From the NCBI GenBank assembly GCA_963682025.1, contig OY821517.1, forward strand, positions 101,442,107 to 101,506,106: a DNA stretch of 64,000 bases. The letters are read 5' to 3'. Positions 43,501 to 52,928 of the stretch are shown piece after piece; positions within the stretch are counted from its first letter, which is position 1, and each line of letters opens with the position of its first letter. A program made the position numbers and the translations under genes. Below the pieces are notes generated by a model that was given only the letters and a program-made list of their open reading frames with translations, was not told the DNA's origin and did not search any database. This stretch comes from Cordilura impudica (taxonomy: Eukaryota > Arthropoda > Insecta > Diptera > Scathophagidae).

Positions 43501-46500
43501 TATCAATGTAAAAATATTAAATCTCTTAATTCAACACAAACACAGACAAGTTAACTACAATTCTAACCAATTAGTAAATCTGAAAAGTATAATGAGCAAA
43601 TTATTAGACGAACAATACTCTGTTGATTGAGAGTGAGAAAGTTTTATATAAACAATTAGCATAAATTACAAGACAACACATATTAAGAAACTAAATAAAT
43701 TGAAGAAAGAGATGAACAAAGAGAATCAGATAAAAATAAACGAAAAGTGGTTTGTAAATACTACAAACAAAATTACACCAAAATTACATTGTACAAACAA
43801 TAGAGAATAAGGAAAATCAAGAGATTGCTCGAAAGAAATTTACCCAAATAATCGAGAACAACGCAAACAAACCTTAACGTGGATAGGTAATAAAACAGTG
43901 CCAATGACCAAAAACGAATATGAAAGCAAAATGAGAACAATAGTAAGTGATATGTGCACCTATAAAAGGCTAACAAAAGACACGACCACAGTTCTATAAA
44001 ATAAAAAGAATTCACTGGTAGATAAACTTTTTAATTGAGTCCAGAGATAAATTCAGATAAATAAAACCGATTTGGCACCCCGTATATATGGATTATCAAA
44101 AATCCATAAAAATGGTACACCACTACATCCGATTTGTTCTTCCATTAATTCCCCGGCATATGATATATGTAAATACATATATGGTAAATATATTGAAAAA
44201 TCTAACTAAAGATTCTAAATACATTGTCAAAGATGCGGTTGAATCTAAATCGAGAACAAATAATACAAAAATCGATAATGATGAAATCTTGATATCTTTT
44301 GATGTGATATCATTGTTTCCAAGCATTCCTGTAAACTTGGCGCTAAAATACCAAAAAACCTTTTTATGGAAATTTTATCTTCTTCCATTAAAGATACAAG
44401 ATATTTTAAATATGGAAAGTATATATATGAGCAACGGAAGGGATTACCTTTGGGGTCACCAGCTTCGCCTGTAATTGCTGATATAGTTATGGGAGAGCAG
44501 CTAGATTGGTCAATGGAGTTAGTGGAACCAAAATCCAGGATTTTAACCAAATACGTTGATGACATCTTCGCCATTATAAAAAGGGCCGCAGTCAACGAAA
44601 CCCTAAGAGTGATAAACTCTTACAACCGATGTATTCAGTTTACGAAGGAACAAGAGGTAGCCAACTACCATATTTAGACTCGGTAGTTATTAGAACCGGA
44701 CAGACCATTAAGGTAAATTGGCATCAGAAAACTACAGCTTCGGGAAGATTGATTAATTTCTTTTCGAAATATCTTCGGAGGATTATAATAAATACGGCAA
44801 CAAATTTTAAAAAAGGGGTTTGGACATAAGTGATACATTGCGCAAAAACAAATTTCCCAAGAAAACTATTCGAGATCTAATCGAACATGTAAAATTTAAA
44901 AATAGGATTGTCAGAGAACCAAAATCAACGAAAATATATAAATCGACAACATATGTACATATATACCGTGGTTGTCTGAGAGAATAAAGAATACCAACAT
45001 TTACAATCGCTATAAACACGAGTTAGCATTTTAAACAGGCACAATTGGAAAATTGTTTAGCAAAACCAAAACAAAAGTAGATAAAGATGATAAATATAAT
45101 CTTATATATGAAATTAGTTGTGACGGTAATGAAAAAGAAACATGCAACAAAGTTTATGTTGGTACAACCAAAACCAAACTAAAAACTAGATTATCCTCAC
45201 ATCGATCGGATTTAAAAGCCATTAACAGACCAATAGAGCAAAAAACCGCACTCGCTGCCCATTGTTCAATAAACAACCATAAACCAAACTTTGATTCCAC
45301 AAAAATTTTACAAGAGGAAAATAATTATAGGAAAATATTTATGCTGGAAATGCTTCATATAATGAATGTTCCCAAGGACAAAGCTTTTAATTTTAAGATA
45401 CATACGGAAAACGTCGCTAAGATCTACAGACATACGTTTGACAAACACAAACGATTAAAACAAAAGTTAGTTGACAATTACACAGTGTGAAGAGAAGTTG
45501 TAACTCAAACAAATTAAAGTAAATATAATTTTTAAATGTTTTTAATGTTTTTTGTTAATGATTAATTCAGAATTATTTGTGTTGTTGTTATTTATCAGAT
45601 AATCCCTGATGATGATCAACAAAGTTGAAGGAAATATATTGGAGAAAATATTGTTATAAATATTGTTTAAAAATTAAAAAAACTTGTGTTTAATTTATTT
45701 TTAACAAAAATATTCATATAACAAAGAGAATGTTTTAACAACCTTAAGCCGAACTATATTCACCCTTCGCAAATAATTTTTTTTAAATTCTAACTGTATC
45801 CTCTAGTGCCGGCCACGTAAAAATCCATTACTGGTAGTTGTAAGAATGTGGCAGTCATACTTATTAATGAAATTACGTTGTATTGTCTCGTTATTCTTCT
45901 TGGAGTTTCAATCCGTCACCTTCTGCACTTTCTAAAGGGTGTTTTTTTGCTTTGATAGAATTAACGATTGGGTTAGCTGTCAAAGGAACTGTCATACCGC
46001 GCTCACTTTTTAACATTTATGATCACAGTTTACTCTGGCATCTCATTATGAATAGATTCACGCTTGAACAACGCTACAAAATTATTAAAATTTTCTTTAA
46101 AAATCAGTCATCGATTCGTGGAACTGATAGACAATGTTTTATCACAAAATTGTGTTCAGAGATGAGGCTAATTTTTAACGGGTTTGTTAAATAAAATTGC
46201 CGCATATGGAGTGAGACCAATCCACAACAGACCTTACAGACTCCATTACCTACAGTAAAATGCACCGTTTGATGGGGTTTACACGCTGTTTGTATCATCA
46301 GACCTTATTTCCGATGATGTCAATGGAGATCGTTATCACACCCTGATCAGTGATTTTTAGTTCGAAAATTTGGATGACATTGATCCTGGCGAGACGTGTT
46401 ATCAACAGAATGGCGCTACGTGCCATACGGCGACCGCAACCATCGACTTCTTGAAATAAAAGTTTGTCGATAAGTTAACTTTGAGAAATGGACCTGTCAT

Positions 46501-49499
46501 TTGGCCTCCAAGGTCGTGCAATTTGACACCTCTCGATTTTTTCTTGTAGGGCTAAGTAAAGTCAGTGATAGGGCTCAACTGTTGCTGATTAACCAGCCGA
46601 TAAACCAGCAACCGTTGATGCCTTGGGGGACCAACGTTGTTCGTGTTATTCGTGACATATAAATTAAATTTTTTTTTTCACAATTTCATTTAAAAACATT
46701 TTTTTACGAAAGATATTGAGCAGTTGCTTTTTTGAGCTGTACTTTTCTCCTTGAAAAATTCTTATTTTTTTCTCAAAAAATATCAATATTTTTCCAAACC
46801 TATTTTCTGTCACTTTCCGGGCTTCTCTTAATAGTAAAACATTCGTTATAAATTTTAATAACCTAGGAAACTGTAAGTGGAGTAGCTTTTGCCTCAAAAG
46901 TGACTGATTTAAAAGTCTGTTTCAGATTTTAATTATAAATTCTAATATTTTTTTTCACACAATTTTGCTTCAAATATTGATGTTCATGATAAAAACTTTT
47001 TTTTTAATTTTTAGTAAAGTAATTTTTTTCAAGTGAAAATGTATGTTTCCTGGGAAACCCTTATAACCCAGAACTGATTTTCAACACTGCTCGTTAGAAG
47101 ATTAATGTTTAATTTATAAATATAATATGCGACGTCAGCAAGTGTCTGACATTGGTTTTTATATCGTCCACACCACTTTACAAAGGGTATATATCAGTTT
47201 GTCATTCCGTTTATAAGTTATCGAAAAATGAATTTGCGATCCCATGGAGTATATGTTCTTGATTCTTATAACAACTCGAGTCGATATGGCGATGTCCGTC
47301 TGTCTGTCCGTCTGCCTGTTGAAATTACACACATTCACAAAATAAACCTTTTACCTTGGTAAAATTAGGATAATCTTGTTCGTCATTATTTGGAGCAGGT
47401 TGGTATTTAAAATTGGGTAAGATATGACCTAAAATATGGAGACCCCACTAAAAAAAAATGCTTAAAATTCAGTGTATTTCTTGTAATAATTTAGTATTAA
47501 GTTTTTCGAATATTTTGTTTACATTTGCAATAAATAGTGCAATAAGTCCAGATATTAATGTAAAAGTAAAACCCAGATTCGGCATAACCGAATTTACACT
47601 CTTTGTTTTTTTTTATTGAAAAACCACTTAAAAATCAACACTTTTTAATTTGTTTCTTTTAATTCAATTATTTTGAACACAGATCGAGGGCGACAACTTC
47701 AATTGCAGAAGTAAAACAGACTCATCACTACAACTGCAGCATCATATTACATCACAGCTTTATCTACTACACCTAACGTAATACTTCAAATAAAAAATTA
47801 TTGTTCAGGATAGTCTCCTATTATGTTTATTTAACCTTTATTACACACCACATCCTTCATAATAATATATATATATTTTTTTTTGTTACAAATACAATTA
47901 GTTTTAAAGTAACATACATACGTAGAAAATTTCCATGCTTTTTATTTTTATTTTAATTTTTATTTTGAGACATTACATAAAATAGTTTACATGATTCAAT
48001 TATTTTTTTAATTTTATATTTTTGCCTTTTTACCATTGAATTGGTAAACCAGTTCAAATGAGATTGATTTTTTTCTTAAATTTTTTTTTCCAAAATTTAT
48101 ATATTTTTTTATTTAAATGTGATACAAAACTGGATTAAACAAAAACTAATACTTATAAAACGCCAGCGCTAACTGTGTAGTTCGCTACTAAAATATAAAT
48201 CTCTGCCAAATAATAAAAAAAAAGTTGAAATTATTTTAAGAGTATTAGTAAATATTATTATTTTGTATTAAGTTGATACGCCTATCCGTTGAAAAATCCT
48301 AAAGACGACTTCAGTGACTACTTAGTGACACATTAGCGTCACTGCTTAACCGCTTTTTTACACTAAACCGTACGAGTAATGAGTTCCTTATGTAATTTAT
48401 ATAAGACGTCTTAAAGTCACAAAAAATGGAATAAAAAAATCTAGTGACACCTACACTATTAATGAATATTTATTAATATCGCCATTAAAAATCCGCAATT
48501 GTCAATTTTGATGACAAAAAAGGAAGTTATGAACTTTTTTAGGTGTCCAATTTCATATTTAGGGGATAAAAACGGTACCAAAAACAGCAGTTTTACGTTT
48601 TTATGTTACAGATTTTTTACATCTGATCCAAAGAAACAAATTCGCCGTCATATGAAAGGTATTTTTAGGGCCTATCCAATAGATTTAACCATACAAAATC
48701 CCTAAAAATATATGGTTAGTTTTTGTAAATAACACGAGCATGATGGTGCATATATACTCTATTCGATAGGCCTTTCATATGATATCAAACTTGTGTTTGG
48801 TGTCTGGATCAAATGTGAAAAACCTAAAAAAAAAAACGAAAAACGGCCGTTTTTTATTCCTTTGCGCCCTAAATATGATATTAGGAACTTATTTTTTCAT
48901 GCTATAATACATGTCCAAATTTCATCGCGATATGTGGGTGTACCCCATAAGACATTCCTTGTTAGTTATGACATATTCCTAAGACGTCTATTGGAAATAC
49001 AAAAACAACAAACTGCTCACACAACAAACTGCTCACATTTGTATTTTCGAATCAAATTGAACAGTAACCCATCCTCTGTTGTTTAAGTCGCCTGCCTCAT
49101 TCACTATTTAATTATTTACTTAATATTAAGAAATTTTAACATGAAGTTTATAAGATATAATAAGTACAAATAAAATTAATAAAAATTAAGTTTTTCTGTT
49201 TTTTTTTTTAATCATAATCTTTCATCTTTTCTCTCCCTTGCTATAATTTTATTACAGCATTTGATTCATTTATTCATTTTCATCATGAATTAAGTAAAAA
49301 AATACTACGTCAAACTTTACAAACTCAAAAAGTTTTAAATCAATCTCTAACTTGTCTTGATTATGGGTTTCGTCGTAAACCGCATGTTTATTGTTCTCCA
49401 TCAGCATCACCATCTTCCAGCAAGGATTTCATTGTTATCATTAGTGATGATGACGAAGCTAAGGATGTTAAAGGGGAGAACGTTGCAATTAGTATGTAA
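34532..49499 (+). CDS. Uncharacterised host gene, 550 aa, three exons with a 13.2 kb intron
   Basis: Exons 34532-34607, 34679-36013 and 49258-49499; all junctions are GT..AG, in phase, and total 1653 nt including the stop. Exon 3 is preceded by a pyrimidine-rich tract and TTACAG and stays open to TAA at 49497. Features: a SUMO-interaction-like PSVISICSDG (about residues 50-60), then SPEVGWKWSR; a charged helix/coiled coil RREQRKVLEQELRRVEKTRA (about 165-205); acidic hydrophobic motifs DSDSDCFLLAATQEIESQ and DDWFVSLDEIILQATK; Ser/Thr/Asn-rich linkers; and near the C-terminus FIVIISDDDEA, a strong SUMO-interaction motif. I do not recognise the family; the acidic Phe/Leu motifs recall RPA-binding segments of ETAA1-like proteins, which is a guess. 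Retaining the last intron would stop the protein at 36024. Confidence 0.75.
36324..36445. mobile_element. hAT-type MITE
   Basis: 122 bp with inverted ends CAGGGCTGTG and CACAGCCTTG, flanked by the 8 bp direct repeat ATATAAAG (36316-36323 and 36446-36453). An 8 bp duplication plus CAGGG ends define hAT elements. The interior is GAGTCGGAGT-rich. Confidence 0.85.
36600..37710 (-). pseudogene. Decayed piggyBac-like transposase
   Basis: Reading on the minus strand: MTLKEFDAFLAIVMYAGL (about 37675), NEPAKELWGP, AAAYIPHDSLTVVKQLFPYR, PSEPAKYRIWW, YADNFFSTLDVVHILM, GSDIMDQMLGTYSCKRPTNR and a Cys-rich end CFTCNKAVCAEH. This is the order of DDE_Tnp_1_7 domains, but stops and frameshifts interrupt it throughout and no TTAA-flanked ends are seen. 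Much older than, and a different lineage from, the element at 31071. Confidence 0.75.
37823..38034 (+). mobile_element. tRNA-derived SINE
   Basis: 37823-37894 folds like a tRNA: anticodon stem CTCGC/GCGAG, perfect T-arm GTGGG-TTCGATT-CCCAC containing a pol III B box (GGTTCGATTCC), and an imperfect acceptor stem. It continues into an unrelated tail with A-runs at 37909-37921 and a terminal A-run at 38021-38034. The mismatched acceptor stem and A-tail favour a SINE over a working tRNA gene. Confidence 0.75.
38035..38892. other. Intron stretch with an unassigned coding-like fragment
   Basis: 38614-38838 (plus) is open and reads LKWAALIRNSRTSPKNYEIR, which looks like transposon protein debris, but I cannot name a family. 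No other feature seen. Confidence 0.3.
38893..39658 (+). repeat. Dispersed repeat family A, full copy
   Basis: Begins CAAGTAAGAAAATTATAGTC with the terminal hairpin (one change) and ends near TATAAAAAA. Contains a short ACGG tract at 39534-39546. Same layout as the 4129 copy. Confidence 0.7.
40010..40442 (+). repeat. Tandem array, about 95-115 bp unit, ending in a CAGA/GACA microsatellite
   Basis: Three to four imperfect units built around CCGTGACTGTGCGTGACTGT and TATGGACAAAGTTTCAGATC. It ends in CAGACAGACAGACAAACAGA. Similar microsatellite-capped repeats occur in DINE-like fly elements. Confidence 0.7.
40777..41551 (-). repeat. Dispersed repeat family A, full copy (minus)
   Basis: Starts TTTTTATACCCTATACCACT and ends GACCGACTATAATTTTCTTA followed by CTTGT, the mirror of the plus-strand copies. 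GTCC/GTCT microsatellite at 40916-40935. Confidence 0.75.
41590..41951 (+). repeat. Dispersed repeat family B, fuller copy
   Basis: Starts ATTACTAGCAGA, has the palindrome CTCGAAATTCGAG, and ends AAGAAATCGCCTAGCCTATT followed by AATATTATAGAT. The same ends recur at 42815-43184. About 360 bp, non-coding, family not identified. Confidence 0.6.
41940..42290 (-). pseudogene. Non-LTR retrotransposon reverse-transcriptase fragment
   Basis: On the minus strand the fragments FGLPQGSILLFSIYINDML, ILYADDT and KLNEQKTKI appear in order, separated by stops. These are RT motifs B and C and the following region of a Jockey/I/CR1-type LINE. Confidence 0.7.
42815..43184 (+). repeat. Dispersed repeat family B, second copy
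   Basis: Matches 41610-41951 from the CTCGAAATTCGAG palindrome to the terminal AATATTATAGAT. 42300-42814, between the LINE fragment and this repeat, shows no recognisable gene. Confidence 0.6.
43185..45700 (+). mobile_element. Penelope-like retroelement with GIY-YIG endonuclease, decayed
   Basis: Fragments appear in the order of a Penelope polyprotein: an N-terminal region (STTFLIKCKQVGIIPNFIRR); KWFVNTTNKITPK and VPMTKNEYESKM; RT segments DEILISFDVISLFPSIPVNL, RKGLPLGSPASPVIADIVMG and YVDDIFAIIKR; and a GIY-YIG domain at 45053-45490 (YNLIYEISC...CNKVYVGTTKTKLKTRLSSH). Multiple stops and frameshifts divide it. The 3' part contains CCTGATGATGATCAACAAAG, typical of sequences after the endonuclease in this group. 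Confidence 0.85.
45053..45490 (+). pseudogene. Penelope-type GIY-YIG endonuclease segment
   Basis: An uninterrupted 145-codon frame. The first conserved block reads YNLIYEISC and the second VYVGTT, the GIY and YIG equivalents, followed by the Arg/His helix LKTRLSSHRSD and a conserved HCSINNHKPNFD segment. A downstream Glu-containing block (FMLEMLHI) holds the expected catalytic Glu. The domain is intact even though the reverse transcriptase before it is broken. Confidence 0.75.
46048..46660 (+). pseudogene. mariner-type transposase remnant
   Basis: Starts MNRFTLEQRYKIIKIFFKNQ, the N-terminal HTH of a mariner-like family. Later frames read CYQQNGATCHTATATIDFLK and WPPRSCNLTPLDFFL, carrying the second catalytic Asp position (here Asn) and the third region. 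Many stops and frameshifts. Terminal repeats are not resolved. Confidence 0.75.
46661..47149. other. AT-rich intron stretch
   Basis: No gene or repeat recognised. Confidence 0.5.
47150..47620. repeat. GTCY-microsatellite repeat (DINE-1/mini-me-like)
   Basis: Contains GATGTCCGTCTGTCTGTCCG at about 47290, preceded by TATAACAACTCGAGTCGATA and a GGGTATATATCAG stretch. It is not homologous to family A except for the microsatellite, and lacks family A's hairpin. Confidence 0.5.
47621..48500. other. AT-rich intron stretch
   Basis: No gene seen; long T-rich and A-rich runs. Confidence 0.5.
48520..48915. repeat. Foldback segment with about 180 bp imperfect inverted repeats
   Basis: The left arm (48530-48690) contains CATATGAAAGGTATTTTTAG and ATCTGATCC. 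The right arm (48755-48910) is its diverged reverse complement (GGCCTTTCATATGATATC, GGATCAAATGTG). Non-coding; target-site duplication not resolved. Confidence 0.6.
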
Positions 49500-49865
49500 T
49501 TGAAGCAAAGTGCCACAAATCATAATGTTAATAATAGTTGATAATTTTTATTTTTGTTTTAAGATTATAAGAATTTCCTTTTACAACTATTATCATGTTT
49601 GTAATAGTTTTACTTTTTCTTTGTTATGATTCTATTGATATCTTAGTTTTAATGTTTGATTTAAAAAAAAAACCTAAGTTTAATATTATTACATTGTATA
49701 CTATTTTAATAAATTTTTATAAATATATTTTTTTTTGAGAAACAATTTAAATGAGATTATTATTTAAAATTTCCAACTTGACCTTTGAAGACAAACGTCA
49801 AATTTTTATTATAGCCTACATACTATATTAGAAAAATTACTAGAAGTTTTAAGTGCATTGACTTG
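49500..49865 (+). other. Presumed 3' UTR of the 550 aa gene and flanking sequence
   Basis: AT-rich sequence after the stop with possible poly(A) signals (AATAAA at about 49710). Ends at the target-site duplication of the MULE. Confidence 0.5.
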
Positions 49866-49874
49866 TTTGGCATA

Positions 49875-50372
49875 GTGTCTGTGAAGTTGGCATCTCAAAT
49901 TTTAGCATCTCACTAAAAACATGCAAATTTACTTGCATCCAGCATAGTTCTATAGTTCCTGCAATAATTCTTCAATAGTTCTATTGATTTGACCTTAAAA
50001 TCGCGATTCAAAGATTTAAAGGTATGAGATGCCAACTTCGCAAAAAAAATCTCAGCATCTCATCAGATTTTGAATATATACCCTTAGAAAAGTTGCACCC
50101 AGCATAGTTCTATAGTCTCCGATGGTTTTGACAATAGTTCTGCCGATTCTGCCTTAAAATCGCGATTTGAAGCTATGTGATGCTAACTTCGCAAAAAAAT
50201 CTCAGCATCTCATCAGATTTTGAATATATGACCTTAGAGAAGTTGCATCCAGCATAGTTCTATAGTCTCCGATGGTTTTAACAATAGTTCTGCTGATTCT
50301 GCCTTAAAATCGCGATTTGAAGCTATGTGATGCTAACTTCGCAAAAAAAATCTCAGCATCTCATCAGATTAT
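49875..50372. repeat. MULE left inverted repeat (tandem 150 bp units)
   Basis: The landmark CAGCATAGTTCTATAG recurs at about 49940, 50098 and 50248. Units also share AAAATCGCGATTTGAAG and TCAGCATCTCATCAGATTTT. Confidence 0.85.
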
Positions 50373-50580
50373 TATATATATTATTTTTTTTTGTTTATTT
50401 TTTTTTGTTTTTTTTTTGGTTTTTGTTTTATTTTTATGGATTTTTTTTTCATTTTTGTTTTGTTTTTTTTTTGATTTTTTGTTTTATGTTTTTTTTTTTT
50501 TGATTTTTTGTTTTATGTATTTTTTTTTAATTTTTGTTATATGTATTTTTTGATTTTTTGTATTATGTATGATATTGTGT
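50373..50580. repeat. T-rich low-complexity tract
   Basis: Runs of TTTTTTGTTT and TTTTTTGATTTTTTG inside the MULE. The Phe-rich open frame across it is not a gene. Confidence 0.85.
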
Positions 50581-50686
50581 TATGGCATAATCGGATTAAT
50601 CCTTATTACCTGCGTGCGTGTACACCATCAAATGAGACGAAACTTCTTTACTCGAACTAACCGTTCCTCTAGATCTAGCTAGATCG

Positions 50687-52480
50687 TCAAACTCGTGCCA
50701 AAACGTACCCGATTTTACGAAGAGCGAAAGCGGGACTATAGCACCCGTTGGGTCGAGTTCCTATGCATGTTTCTGCGATAGCCTTGGCAGAATCGTAAAG
50801 ATCATGAGCCCATTTTTTCCAATTCTCGCTGACAGCGTAAGCGACTTTCGGAAGAATGTCTATGTTATCCTCGTCAGTTATTCTGAGTTCTTCGTCATCC
50901 TTAGTTTCAGGGGAATCAAGTCCTTCGATAGCTTTGTCGAGCACTTGCATTCGGATTTCCGACTGCAATGGCAACCCATTTTTTCCGTTGCCGACAAATT
51001 CGCTCAAACACACTATCAGCGTTGATTCTAGAAAGTATCGCAACTCTATAAAATCACACATCTGGTATGCGTACAATATACATCTTTGGTAAAATTGTTG
51101 CCCTGCTCTACCATTCGATTTAATGCAGTCCCATCGCGAAACCATTGCGGATATGTGGCTAACATCGAGTCTTATGTACGACGTCGGTATATTAGTTTGG
51201 CTCTGCATAACGGCTGAATAACATTTTTCTAAGTAATCGCCTAATGAGCTGCAACTTCCAAAAATTTCCGCTACAGCGTTCACCAAAGAGGGTCCGAAAT
51301 CGCATACGACGATAGGGGGACGGGGTACGCCTCTCGATAGAATCATTCGAAGAAAGTTCGCAATTTGGAAGGATCGTTGGTCACCAGTCACCATCTGAAA
51401 TACTGGTACACTGCCCTCAGCTGTAACTACCATGCACTGATAAAGAAACACATGAGGGTCGTCTTTATGATCTTTTTTCGCAATACTTCCGGTAGCATCT
51501 ATCGTCATAATAGCCCCTGGATCTTTCTTGCATCGGGCGGTATATATATTTTCTTGCTCCGGTGTCCAATATATGCAGTGGAATTTTAGCAGACCAATGC
51601 TGTGAATAAAACTCGCATGATTTCCGAATTTAGCCTCCTTAAGCAAGTTCAAAGGACGAAGTGCGAACTCCAACCCGTACATTTTCAGCAATTGCTGTTC
51701 TTTTGCCTTACGTAGAACGTCACATTTTGGGACTATCATCGGGTTCTTTTCTCCAAAATCTTTGTATCGTCTTGCCATCTCTCGTCTCATGACAACTGCA
51801 CTTTTTTTGCTGGATCATTTGAGTAGCAACTTTTTCTCGACGTTTTCTTCTTAATGGTCTCGCTTTATTACCTATATGTTGATCAGGTTGGATCTTGTCT
51901 ACCCTGCACGTAAAAATCACGTCAGCGTCTTTCATGTGGACTTTCTGTAATGTACCGCTTAATAATAATTCGAGTAATTCGTCGCAGCGGCGGACGGATT
52001 GGTCATATTGTTTTAAACGCAAAAACACAATCGATGCCCTTATGTTGCTGGCAAATTCGTTGAGCTATGACTTCGGACCAACCTTCTTGAAACCTCCAGT
52101 ATACTCTACCAGAAGAAACTTTTTTTTTCGGAGCAATGTCTTCCCAGTTCTTCGGAGATAATACCAGCTTGAATTTTTAGCGAGATGAGCGCCCGATGCA
52201 TCCAGAGTCATGCTTGTACTGCGTTAGTATCAACAGAAAAGTCATTAATTTCTGTCGCTCTGGTTGCCTTTCGATTTATCTTATACCTAGTTTCGATAAG
52301 GTTCTTAAATCCGTTGCGGTCCTCATTTAAACGTGTAAACGTGACGTGGACCAATTTGCGAGCCGCGCAGTGACATACGCTCAGCGATTCGAATAAACAT
52401 CGTGTCTGATGAGGGTAATATTTTTCCGTTCTCATCGAGAGTTCTGCAGTAAAATGTATCGTAGTTGTTCCTTGTCGTAA
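50687..52480 (-). pseudogene. MULE (NOF/Phantom-like) transposase, frameshifted
   Basis: The longest frame (51790-50687, 367 codons) contains GAIMTIDATGSIAKK with the likely first catalytic Asp, VFLYQCMVVTAEGSVPVFQM, and PPIVVCDFGPSLVNAVAEIF with the second Asp, then a region ending YSPAFALRKIG. This layout matches MULE DDE domains of the Phantom/NOF kind. Upstream, 52110-51720 reads NWEDIAPKKKVSSGRVYWRF and KQYDQSVRRCDELLELLLSG in another frame. 52435-52208 is a further frame with NEDRNGFKNLIETRYKINRK. At least three frameshifts separate them, so the gene is inactive here. The C-terminal part may be deleted. Confidence 0.75.
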
Positions 52481-52928
52481 GGCATTTTGTATTTATGTGA
52501 CAGGTATATATTTTATATAGCAGAAATAATTGTGGAGTAACAAACTTGAATCAGAGGGAAAACTGCAAAATGTAAATAAACTACGCTACCAGACGCGAAT
52601 ATGATTAATAAAATATACTAATGTGCTCTTGCTCTGCTATAGACAAATCAATAAAGTAGGCTCTGCATATTCAAATTTTCTAATTAGCGAATGCATATTA
52701 TAAAAAAAAATATAACTCACACATAATTCAAATTATTGTGACGTAAATATTTTTTTCAATCAAGTTATCATGGACTTTTTATATTTAGATCATTTATGCC
52801 CAGAAGTTTCTTATGAAAGTGCAAACACTAATACATATAAAGAAAAAAAACTTTTTTTTTCATATTTTTTTTTCCTATATGTACACGAAAAAAATTTAAA
52901 AAAATTTTTATTTGAAATGAAATCTCTT

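Larger units (their letters stand above)
36014..49257 (+). other. Transposon-filled last intron of the 550 aa gene
   Basis: Holds, in order: hAT MITE, piggyBac-like pseudogene, tRNA-derived SINE, family A repeat, tandem repeat array, family A (inverse), family B repeats around a LINE fragment, Penelope-like element, mariner remnant, GTCY repeat and a foldback segment. I see nothing coding for the host. Confidence 0.7.

Noticed and set aside
50317..50553. Phe-rich 78-codon frame
   Set aside because: It is a T-homopolymer tract inside the MULE, not a coding region.
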